Assembly: GCF_000170855.1 (NCBI RefSeq)
Contig: NZ_ABCQ01000016.1
Span: forward strand, 1 to 64,000
Reading direction: 5' to 3'
DNA from: Moritella sp. PE36
GTDB lineage: Bacteria > Pseudomonadota > Gammaproteobacteria > Enterobacterales > Moritellaceae
DNA length: 64,000 nt
Shown: in pieces, positions 8,866 to 15,745 of the stretch
Position numbering within the stretch: the stretch's first letter is position 1
Layout of the letters: each line of letters starts with the position of its first letter
The notes under the pieces: model-generated
What the model was told of the DNA's origin: nothing
Seen by the model: the letters and a program-made list of their open reading frames with translations, nothing else
Databases searched by the model: none
Program-made: the position numbers and the translations under genes

Positions 8866-9024
8866 GTGGAGGTTAAGCAGCTTTACATCAATAACACAGT
8901 AGTCAGTCAAGATGCTAAAGAGCGATTGAATATTGCCGCAGACAAAGTCAAACCCCTCGCACGGTTAGGAGGCGGGGAGTACGCATCAATTACTGCCCCG
9001 TTTAGTATTCAACGTCCGGAGTAA
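8866..9024 (+). pseudogene. Remnant of a flavin reductase-like gene, C-terminal part
   Basis: An open 52-codon stretch reads KPLARLGGGEYASITAPFS before its stop at 9022-9024. The 'RLGG..Y......f...rP' ending is characteristic of DIM6/NtaB flavin-reductase-fold proteins. There is no upstream part of the gene, so it is a fragment. Bases 8879-8960 recur at 11422-11503 with 5 differences in 82, in the same orientation. Family assignment is moderate; that it is a broken, duplicated gene end is clear. Confidence 0.55.
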
Positions 9025-9404
9025 TTCACTTTATCGGTGGGGTATTAATGCATTTTTACGTTGAACGCGATAAGCGAACCGGTTAAATTTGCATTTCTCT
9101 GTCGTTATTGTACCGCGCGATCAATTTCAGCTTAAGTGATATTTATGTCTATATCCACTTACAACCTTCAGTTACGTCAAGACCATTATTTAGACTCCGG
9201 TTGTCTTATCCCACTACTACTTCCTGTAGATCTATCTATTTCACCACTGCGTTTCTTTATATTAAATCAGGTACACTATAGATAAATCTTAGTAGGGTTG
9301 GTATAGTCCTCATTTAACATTGTTAAATAGAATTTCCTGTTTGGTGAGCCGAGTTGTCAGAAGCCACCTAGACAGGGTTGAAGCAACAAGAGTGAGGAAT
9401 AATC
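9025..9404. other. Intergenic region without recognised gene
   Basis: 380 bases between the gene remnant and the small gene at 9405. No long frame on either strand. The only notable structure is a short palindrome TTTAAC-ATT-GTTAAA around 9313-9327. The prophage right attachment site might lie here or before it, but the left end is outside the window so it cannot be identified. Confidence 0.5.
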
Positions 9405-9644
9405 ATGAGATATAAGATAAAAATAACGAAGGAAGCAAAGCCACTTTTCGAAGTCGTGATCGAAAATAACGATCACAGCACAAGAGAGGACATCTTGGCC
9501 TTAGTGTTGGATCGATTCCCAACCGCTGAAGGGTTTGAGAGAGAGGTGTTATTTTCAGATGATGAAGTACGTTATCTAAAAAGTACGCCGACAGGTATCG
9601 AAGTACTCGCTTCACAACCCATTTATCGACCGACGAATAACTAG
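9405..9644 (+). CDS. Hypothetical protein, 79 residues
   Basis: Small soluble protein not recognised. GAGGAAT lies 7 bases before the ATG at 9405, a good ribosome site, which supports it as a real gene. Sequence begins with alternating Lys/Ile strands (YKIKITK), then a helix DILALVLDRFPTAEGF and a beta-strand pair. The pattern suggests a compact alpha/beta fold. It lies inside the segment bracketed by the 82-bp direct repeats, upstream of the MOSC gene. Confidence 0.5.
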   Translation: MRYKIKITKEAKPLFEVVIENNDHSTREDILALVLDRFPTAEGFEREVLFSDDEVRYLKSTPTGIEVLASQPIYRPTNN

Positions 9645-9728
9645 TACCTGCTTGGGATGCATCACATGGTGAAGTAATACAGGGTAGGGCGAAGTAACAT
9701 AACAGCAGAACAAAGAGGTGGCTTTAAT

Positions 9729-10424
9729 ATGAAAAAGATAGGGTCGGTTGGTGCAGTGCTTGTAGGTAAAGCGCTCCCTTATGCCAGAGGATCAACAAGT
9801 GCGATAGATAAAAAAGTAACAAATGAACGTCTGGTTGTTGAAAAACTAGGATTTGTTAACGACGAGCAAGGTGACTTGACTGTACATGGAGGCATTGAAA
9901 AAGCGCTACATATCTATCCGAGTGAACACTATGCCGAGTGGCAAAAAGATCTCGGTGGCAAAGTCATATTTAAAGAAGTCGGGGCTTTTGGAGAAAATAT
10001 CAGTTCCTTGGGGCTGAATGAACATACCATTTGTATTGAAGATAAGATCCGCATCGGAACGACATTATTGGAAGTGTCACAAGGACGTATGCCTTGTTGG
10101 AAATTAAACGAAAGATTTGATCAAAACGAAATGTCGCTAAAACTACAAGATACCCTACGGACAGGCTGGTATTTTAGGGTGTTGGAAGAAGGAGAAATCG
10201 GCGTCGGTGATGAGATTTTACTTTGTGAACGACCTTACCCGGACTGGTCTGTCGCAAGAATAATGAGCTTAATTTTCACTGGATGTTTAGACAAAAAAAC
10301 GCTCATACAAGTTCTAGAGTTACCATTGGTCGATTCATGGAAAAGGCTTGTCGAACGTCGCCTCGCAAACGACGTTGTAGAAGACTGGAGCTTCCGGCTA
10401 TTCGGACCAATGGTTCAAAATTAA
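9729..10424 (+). CDS. MOSC domain protein, YiiM-like
   Basis: 231 residues. The MOSC domain occupies about residues 30-165: D-L-T-VHGG near 55, HIYPSEHY, FGENIS at about 88, and the conserved sulphur/molybdenum-cofactor-binding cysteine at Cys123 in GRMPCWKL. The C-terminal part (from about 165) is the '3-alpha' domain, the YiiM arrangement. Members of this group detoxify N-hydroxylated bases such as 6-hydroxylaminopurine using a molybdenum cofactor and cytosolic electron donors. Length equals YiiM (about 224). Convergent with the IclR gene 12 bp away. Confidence 0.85.
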   Translation: MKKIGSVGAVLVGKALPYARGSTSAIDKKVTNERLVVEKLGFVNDEQGDLTVHGGIEKALHIYPSEHYAEWQKDLGGKVIFKEVGAFGENISSLGLNEHTICIEDKIRIGTTLLEVSQGRMPCWKLNERFDQNEMSLKLQDTLRTGWYFRVLEEGEIGVGDEILLCERPYPDWSVARIMSLIFTGCLDKKTLIQVLELPLVDSWKRLVERRLANDVVEDWSFRLFGPMVQN

Positions 10425-10436
10425 CTGCCTATGGTC

Positions 10437-11204
10437 TTATCTAATAGCTTTCGTCATCGTGTAACCTAAGTGTCGAGATAGTCGTTTGCTCGTATCACGT
10501 ATGGCTTTTATATCTTTTTCTTGAATGGCGTCTTGTTGTTTGAAACCAATAATGAGAATACACGCAACTATATTGCCTGTCGCGTCAAAAACAGGTGCTG
10601 ATATCGCTTTGGCACCCGGTATGCTTGGGTTTACTTTATTTCGGATCGCATAACCTTCATCTTTTATCGATATTAGGTCTTGTTTAAATTCTTCGCTCAG
10701 CTGTGCTTGACCTTTCATTTCTGCTTTTAAAAGGTGTTGGTAAGCTTCTTCCGGTGAAAATGCCGCAAAACACATCCCGACAGAGCTGCCTGTTAGTGGT
10801 GCGTGAAAACCAACTCTAAAGCTTATCGCGACAGGATATGGGCTTTCGAGGAAGCGAACAATCATCGGCCCTTGTGTTGTCCATACTGCGAGTGCTGTGG
10901 CTTCTTGCGTTTCTAGTCTTAATCGTTGTAACTCAGGTTCACAGAAATGGAGTATATCAGTATGACCAAGGATTTTAGCACCAAGCTCGATTAGTTTTGA
11001 CCCGTGGCAGTAGTTACCATTCGCATCTTGAATGATGACCCCAATACGCAGAAAACTAGCAAGATATTTATGGAGTTTACTTTTAGATATATCCATTTCT
11101 ACAGCGGCATCACCTAACGAGATTGGGTGATTTTTGTTAGAGAAAAAATCGATGATCTCAAAAGCTTGCTCTACAGATTGTATGCCTTGGTTTTTCTTTT
11201 CCAT
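10437..11204 (-). CDS. IclR-family transcriptional regulator
   Basis: 255 residues. An N-terminal winged helix-turn-helix (about 10-75: IQSVEQAFEIIDFF ... MDISKSKLHKYLASFL) is followed by the IclR effector domain with CFAAFSPEEAY, IPGAKAISAPVFDATGNIVA and a C-terminal RLSRHLGY. An AGGA ribosome site lies 6 bases before the start. Effector unknown. It probably regulated a gene now lost: a flavin-reductase-like remnant lies just upstream (11382-11513) and would be divergent to none of the present genes. Confidence 0.85.
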   Translation of the reverse strand: MEKKNQGIQSVEQAFEIIDFFSNKNHPISLGDAAVEMDISKSKLHKYLASFLRIGVIIQDANGNYCHGSKLIELGAKILGHTDILHFCEPELQRLRLETQEATALAVWTTQGPMIVRFLESPYPVAISFRVGFHAPLTGSSVGMCFAAFSPEEAYQHLLKAEMKGQAQLSEEFKQDLISIKDEGYAIRNKVNPSIPGAKAISAPVFDATGNIVACILIIGFKQQDAIQEKDIKAIRDTSKRLSRHLGYTMTKAIR

Positions 11205-11381
11205 AGTGTCCTATTACTGGTTTAGTATGGTCTTGCTAACGTAGCTTTATAGCTAGAATTTCAGTCGCTTGGTTATAATACAGGCGTGAGTGATAAATTC
11301 ATAGTCAGAACGTTTTATCCCGCCATCTATGCTAAATAGATATTGATGTTCTGGTCATCCACACTGCAGCGACTAATACAA
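11205..11381. other. Upstream region of the IclR gene
   Basis: Together with the remnant that follows, this leaves 323 bases without an intact gene (11205-11527). It should contain the IclR promoter on the minus strand. I see no convincing operator. A TATAAT hexamer occurs at about 11274 on the plus strand without a good -35. Confidence 0.4.
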
Positions 11382-11513
11382 TGCGACATAGCCTATGGTT
11401 GCGAGCTTTATGAGATTAATAAGCTTTACATCAATGACACGGTAGTCAGTCAAGATGCTAAAGAGCGATTGAGTATTACCGCAGATAAAGTCAAACCCCT
11501 CGCGCAAGAATGA
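11382..11513 (+). pseudogene. Second remnant of the flavin reductase-like gene
   Basis: The frame ending at the TGA 11511-11513 reads ...CELYEINKLYIND...KVKPLAQE. Bases 11422-11503 repeat 8879-8960 (77 of 82 identical). Similarity stops abruptly at the PLA codons, where the first copy continues into RLGGGEY and this one hits a stop two codons later. It also carries some residues upstream that the first copy lacks. Both copies are therefore different, overlapping fragments of one lost gene. Confidence 0.55.
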
Positions 11514-11527
11514 ATGTGATGCGCTAT

Positions 11528-11956
11528 TTAAACAGTCGCTACCATTTTTTGTAACAGACGGAGCATCTCTTTTTGTTCAGTTTCTTCTAGCGAACTAAGC
11601 AGCTCTTTATTTATTGCCATAGGGATAGGCAATAACGTTTCTTTTAGCGCTAATCCTTGCTCTGTTAGATAAATTCGGAATGAACGGCGACTGTTTGGAT
11701 CTGTGCGTCTTTCAACTAATCCAAGTTTTTCTAGCTTGTCGATAGTACGTGTCGTGGTTGAGTTTTCTACTTTGGATTTAGCTGAAATCTCACTTTGGGT
11801 TACCCCTTCTTCTTCCCATAAACACATCATGGTCGGCCAAAGCGCTATCGTTAAACCGTATTTCTTCAATTCAGTGTCAAATACCTTTGCCGCTTGATTG
11901 GCGACGACGTTTATCATCCAGCCAAAGCTAGTTTGGCGATCAAAATTTTCACTCAT
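11528..11956 (-). CDS. MarR-family transcriptional regulator
   Basis: 142 residues, standard MarR length. Winged helix region about residues 30-105: VTQSEISAKSKVENSTTTRTIDKLEKLGLVERR is the helix-turn-helix plus wing, then DPNSRRSFRIYLTEQG. It starts 3 bp after the cytochrome b561 stop, so the two form an operon. The likely operator is the 40-bp palindrome at 12647-12686 in front of that operon, giving autoregulation and control of the divergent cytochrome c' genes. This link is inference. Ligand unknown. Confidence 0.85.
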   Translation of the reverse strand: MSENFDRQTSFGWMINVVANQAAKVFDTELKKYGLTIALWPTMMCLWEEEGVTQSEISAKSKVENSTTTRTIDKLEKLGLVERRTDPNSRRSFRIYLTEQGLALKETLLPIPMAINKELLSSLEETEQKEMLRLLQKMVATV

Positions 11957-11959
11957 GTT

Positions 11960-12589
11960 TTATACCATTGATAATGCAACTATTGCTATGGTAACTAATC
12001 CTGCTGCAACTAGCACCAAAAATGCACGACTACTTGAGACAAAATAGGCTGGTTTAAATCCGCTATCGTGTGATTGGCAGCCTGTTATCATCGCCAATAC
12101 TAGCGGTTTTTGTTTTAATTTGTAGCAGATAACTGCCATCACATGCATAAACACCAACATCGGCAATACATCAGCCAAGAAAAAATGCGTAGACTCTAGC
12201 AGCGAAAAAATATTATCTGTCAGCCACCATTCAGCCAAAGGCAATTGATCTAATAATCCTGCGAGCGCCAGTCCTGAGATACATTGTAACAAGAGTGAAA
12301 ATAGTAATGCGCATACCATCCAACCACCTGCTGGATTATGACCTGGTTTTTGGCTGGAACGACCATGCAGATAAGTGAGTATAACCCGAGGAGAACACAG
12401 GAATTGCTTGAATCTATTTGTTTCACTTCCGCAAAATCCCCACAGTATTCGCCACGTCACTAACGTAAACAATATTAGTCCCAACTGCATGTGTGGTCCG
12501 CTTTCTGTGGTTCCCGTTATTATAAGCCCAATAAAAACAGCGGCTTGAAGCCAGTGGTATAAACGTGTAGCAAGATCCCAGATCTTCAT
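11960..12589 (-). CDS. Cytochrome b561 family membrane protein
   Basis: 209 residues from the ATG at 12589, preferred over the upstream in-frame ATG at 12643 because GGAG lies 8 bases before it and because MKIWDLATRLYHWLQ is the usual start of this family. About five membrane helices; haem-ligand candidates are the His in LYHWLQ, that in STHFFLADVLP and that in VFMHVMAV. Di-haem b561 proteins of this type pass electrons between quinol and a periplasmic c-type cytochrome; the divergently encoded cytochrome c' is the obvious partner. It is co-transcribed with marR. Confidence 0.8.
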   Translation of the reverse strand: MKIWDLATRLYHWLQAAVFIGLIITGTTESGPHMQLGLILFTLVTWRILWGFCGSETNRFKQFLCSPRVILTYLHGRSSQKPGHNPAGGWMVCALLFSLLLQCISGLALAGLLDQLPLAEWWLTDNIFSLLESTHFFLADVLPMLVFMHVMAVICYKLKQKPLVLAMITGCQSHDSGFKPAYFVSSSRAFLVLVAAGLVTIAIVALSMV

Positions 12590-12646
12590 AATAGTTACTC
12601 CAATGAAAGGTGATTTAAGTTTTTCAGTTAACTTACATGACAAGTA

Positions 12647-12686
12647 TTACACGACAACTGTTGCGCGTGCAACAGTTGTTGTGTAA
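12647..12686. promoter_or_regulatory. 40-bp palindrome, probable MarR operator
   Basis: Two 18-bp arms around a 4-base centre (GCGT at 12665-12668). The inner 11 bp (ACAACTGTTGC / GCAACAGTTGT) are a perfect inverted repeat, and the outer 7 bp of each arm match with one difference. It lies in the 156-bp divergent gap between cytochrome b561-marR and cytochrome c'. The TTGC-N4-GCAA core is the usual form of a MarR-family operator. Confidence 0.7.
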
Positions 12687-12745
12687 ATTAAAGCCAAGTC
12701 GCAAGATATGAACTTACTAACACCAACAACAAGAGAGGCATCAAG

Positions 12746-13177
12746 ATGAAAAAAACAGCAATAGTTATCGTATTTGCATTACCCGTTATGGTGATGGCTA
12801 ATACCTTTGAAACTAAAATAGAAGCGAGGAAAACGGCATTTTCGGGCATAGAAACCGGACTTGAAAGCGTCGATGATCTTATCGATGGGCGTAATACGGA
12901 TTGGCAGGAAATGATAAATGTCAGCCAAACATTGGTGACTCATGGCAACACCCTCGAGACTGCTTTCCCTAGTGGTAGTAAAGAGGGAAGTAAAGCAAAA
13001 TCAGATATTTGGGATAAACCTGAAAAATTCAATTCGTTACTCAATAAGATGGTTGTTAGCTTTGACCAATTAAGCTTAGCGAGTCAGAACGAAGATTCTA
13101 AAATGGCCAAAAACGCGTTAAAACAAGCGGAAAGCACCTGCAGAAGTTGTCACCGTTCTTATCGTTCACGTTGGTAA
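12746..13177 (+). CDS. Cytochrome c' (class II c-type cytochrome)
   Basis: 143 residues with an N-terminal signal peptide (residues 1-18, cleavage after VMA). The single haem site CRSCH lies at the extreme C-terminus (Cys132, Cys135, His136), as in class II four-helix cytochromes c', and the body is helical. Such proteins bind NO or act as small periplasmic electron carriers. Typical length about 130 mature residues. It is divergent from the b561 gene, and the following membrane protein starts 8 bp after its stop. Confidence 0.85.
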   Translation: MKKTAIVIVFALPVMVMANTFETKIEARKTAFSGIETGLESVDDLIDGRNTDWQEMINVSQTLVTHGNTLETAFPSGSKEGSKAKSDIWDKPEKFNSLLNKMVVSFDQLSLASQNEDSKMAKNALKQAESTCRSCHRSYRSRW

Positions 13178-13185
13178 TATACATT

Positions 13186-13617
13186 ATGAAAAAAGCAATA
13201 TTACATATACACCGTATCGCTGCAATCTGTGCATTTATAATGATCTTCACATTTTTCAGCAGTACTTTATTGGTTGAATTGTTTGGCGATCATCAAGCTG
13301 TACTGACGGTTAAAACAGCGATATTATATGCCATTTGGATACTAATGCCGACGATGGCTATCACTGGCATTACAGGCGAAAAATTGGCACCCAATGCGAA
13401 TTCAGGCCCGGTTGCGAAGAAGAAGAAACGTATGCCCGTTATTGCCATGAATGGATTATTGATCTTATTTCCGGCGGCCATTTATTTACAACATCTGGCC
13501 AGCATAGGCCAATTTGATGTTATTTTTTATTCAGTGCAAGCCATTGAGTTGTTAGCGGGTTTGGCTAATGTGACACTGATGGCGCTTAATATCCGTGATG
13601 GGTTAAACATGAAATGA
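13186..13617 (+). CDS. Four-helix membrane protein next to cytochrome c'
   Basis: 143 residues from ATG 13186, which lies just after the cytochrome c' stop and is preferred to an upstream in-frame start inside that gene. Four predicted membrane segments: about 10-30, 43-63, 84-105 and 113-135, with a basic loop (AKKKKR) near residue 77. A His in the first helix (HIHRIAA) could be a haem ligand, but this is uncertain. No family recognised; operon position suggests assistance to the cytochrome b/c' pair. Confidence 0.6.
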   Translation: MKKAILHIHRIAAICAFIMIFTFFSSTLLVELFGDHQAVLTVKTAILYAIWILMPTMAITGITGEKLAPNANSGPVAKKKKRMPVIAMNGLLILFPAAIYLQHLASIGQFDVIFYSVQAIELLAGLANVTLMALNIRDGLNMK

Positions 13618-13818
13618 GCGAAGCTGGCGTTTATGGCGACAAAGATAAACAACTAAAGCTTGCCGGGGTTGAAAAAAGATGTTTTATGTAACATAAATAA
13701 TAAAAGCAGGCTTTTTACTCATGATTTAGCACTTATATGTTGATATACATCAGGGTAAAAAGTGCCTAGTGAGTTATTGTTATTTCGCTAGTTAATGCAG
13801 AATGTTAAGGAATTGAAT

Positions 13819-14550
13819 TTGAAAAATAAGCATATTTTGGTTGTTGAAGATGAAATTATAACCCGTGCGAAACTGGTTGGTTATTTTCAACATGAGGGTT
13901 ACCAAGTTAGTGAAGCTGCGAGCAAAGCAGAAATGAATATCGTGTTGGCTAATCATCACATCGACCTTGTTATGCTCGATATCAACTTGCCAGATGAAGA
14001 CGGCTTGATGATCACCCGAACCTTACGTAGTCAGTCAAATATCGGTATTATTCTGGTGACTGGCCGTACTGATGCTATTGATAAAATTGTTGGTCTAGAA
14101 ATGGGTGCGGATGACTATGTTACCAAGCCTTTTGAATTACGCGAGTTACTCGTACGGGTAAAAAACCTGTTGTGGCGTATTGCGCTGACCACGCAGGCCA
14201 ATAATGCATTAGAAAATGCGATTAAAGATGAAAAAAACGATGAGCTATTTCATTTTGGCTGTTGGAGTTTTGATAAAGCTAAGCGAAAACTGTGTCAAAA
14301 CGGCGAGCAAATAAAACTGACTAAAGCGGAATACGAAATGTTAGTTGCCTTCACCGCCCATCCTGAGCTGGTTTTATCTCGAGACCGATTACTGAGCTTG
14401 ATCGACCATCGAGTAGAGGCGCCCAATGATCGTACAATAGATGTATTAGTACGTCGGCTGCGTAACAAAATAGAGTTAGATCCTAAGAACCCTGAATATT
14501 TAGTGACGGTTCATGGCGAAGGCTATTTGTTTGCAGGAGAGCTGCGTTAA
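13819..14550 (+). CDS. torR: TorR, response regulator of TMAO respiration
   Basis: 243 residues from a TTG start at 13819. That codon is preferred because AAGGAA lies 6 bases before it and because the protein then begins like E. coli TorR (..HILVVEDE); an ATG at 13795 would add 8 residues but has no visible ribosome site. Receiver domain at 1-120 with phosphoacceptor Asp54 (MLDINLPDEDGL) and GADDYVTKPFELREL; OmpR-type winged helix at the C-terminus (LTKAEYEMLVAF ... HGEGYLFA). It activates the TMAO reductase promoter through tor boxes, found here at 18759-18799. Confidence 0.92.
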   Translation: MKNKHILVVEDEIITRAKLVGYFQHEGYQVSEAASKAEMNIVLANHHIDLVMLDINLPDEDGLMITRTLRSQSNIGIILVTGRTDAIDKIVGLEMGADDYVTKPFELRELLVRVKNLLWRIALTTQANNALENAIKDEKNDELFHFGCWSFDKAKRKLCQNGEQIKLTKAEYEMLVAFTAHPELVLSRDRLLSLIDHRVEAPNDRTIDVLVRRLRNKIELDPKNPEYLVTVHGEGYLFAGELR

Positions 14551-14639
14551 CAGCTGTCTTAACTGTTCTCAACGACATTCAAAGCACTGCTCTAAGCATT
14601 GTTTTAAGGACAGTTCTAACTACAATGCTAAGAACAATG

Positions 14640-15677
14640 TTAAGGATTAACCGAATAAACTGGCTTGAAATAACTGGGTGACAACGATTGGTCAGTCGGG
14701 AATTGGGCTAACCGTTCTTTGGTTAGCGTTAATATTTCAGGCCCCTGATCTTTGATAATTGCTTGCTTTAATAAATAATCAGTAGCCTGATCGATTGCCA
14801 TTGCCCCCTGTAATACCATCTGGTCAGTATTGGCCATCAGAATTTTTCCACGCTTGATACCACGATAAACACCATGGCTGAGGTAATGACTTAAAATCTG
14901 CGGACGTTGATTTTTCTCTAATTTGACTAATTCGCCAATAGCCATCTCTGCCATCACTGCATTACCAGCAAGATAGTCCAGATCAGTAAATTCAGCGAGT
15001 GTTTCACTTAACAATGAAAACTGACGCATTTTATTATTAAAGCCATATTTGATTGAAACGATTTCAACATCACTGTTTTTCAATGCATCTTTCAGGCCCA
15101 AGGTCGCTTGTTTACTGCCTCCACCGGCTTGAGGACCGGGAAACCAAGCCAGCTTTAACTTAGTTTCATTGCTTGTTTTTGGATGTTTGTTACTCAGGAA
15201 CTGACCTAGTTTGGCGCCCATTTGATACCAAGAAACACCTGTGCGACCAGTCAGGTTCGTGGTGGAAACTTCATTAACCAAACCAAATAACGGCACGGTT
15301 TTATTCAGTTCCGCGAGTTTGGCACTCAGTTGCTTATAATATACTGAACCAACTAATATCGCATCTGCTTGCCATTGCAGGCATTGTTCAATTTGTGTCC
15401 ATTGCTCCTGACTATTTTGATAACCGCCAGCTTCCAGCACTTTTAATGAAATACCTCTTTGTTTTGCACGTTCACTCATGCCAAAATTGATGCTCAGCCA
15501 GTATGAATCTTTCAGATGTGGGTAAACCGCACAAAGTCGTAGCCTGTCTTGTGATTGAACGGTTTGTGATGGAATAGTTTCTTGTGACTCGTTAGCTGCC
15601 GCCCAAGCGGGCAAGTTAAACTGCAAGGTGATGAGTAAAAACAAATATTTCACAATAATTCTCTCAATAAATGTCAC
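14640..15677 (-). CDS. torT: TorT, periplasmic TMAO-binding protein
   Basis: 345 residues, a periplasmic sugar-binding-fold protein that senses TMAO and works with the sensor TorS. Signal peptide with KYLFLLITLQFNLPAWA; the start used here is a GTG, and a second GTG eight codons further (15653) has a GAGAG ribosome site and gives a tidier signal peptide, so it may be the real one. Characteristic segments: CAVYPHLKDSYWLSINFGM, WQADAILVGSVYY, GRTGVSWYQMG, WFPGPQAGGG and AGNAVMAEMA, matching TorT organisation. Convergent with torR and divergent from torS (68 bp). Confidence 0.9.
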   Translation of the reverse strand: MTFIERIIVKYLFLLITLQFNLPAWAAANESQETIPSQTVQSQDRLRLCAVYPHLKDSYWLSINFGMSERAKQRGISLKVLEAGGYQNSQEQWTQIEQCLQWQADAILVGSVYYKQLSAKLAELNKTVPLFGLVNEVSTTNLTGRTGVSWYQMGAKLGQFLSNKHPKTSNETKLKLAWFPGPQAGGGSKQATLGLKDALKNSDVEIVSIKYGFNNKMRQFSLLSETLAEFTDLDYLAGNAVMAEMAIGELVKLEKNQRPQILSHYLSHGVYRGIKRGKILMANTDQMVLQGAMAIDQATDYLLKQAIIKDQGPEILTLTKERLAQFPTDQSLSPSYFKPVYSVNP

Positions 15678-15745
15678 AATAAACAGGTACCAGTTGATAG
15701 CGTTATATGTGGTAATGACCGTTATTTTAGTAATAGGAGCTTACA

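Noticed and set aside
8762-9404. Possible prophage right attachment site
   Set aside because: No direct repeat partner can be sought because the left end of the prophage is outside the window; no integrase and no tRNA gene seen.
11960-13617. Cytochrome b561/c' genes as the electron donor of the TorA fusion
   Set aside because: They are separated from tor genes, have their own MarR-type operator, and TorA normally uses a TorC/NapC-type quinol dehydrogenase; no evidence links them.
13705-13765. CTTTTTAC ... GTAAAAAG inverted repeat upstream of torR
   Set aside because: Short A/T-rich arms 36 bases apart; no similarity to tor boxes, so not called as an operator.
14593-14640. Inverted AGCATTGT/ACAATGCT repeats between torR and torT
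   Set aside because: Only 8-bp arms with a 19-base loop in an A/T-rich stretch; too weak to call a terminator although a convergent terminator would be expected here.
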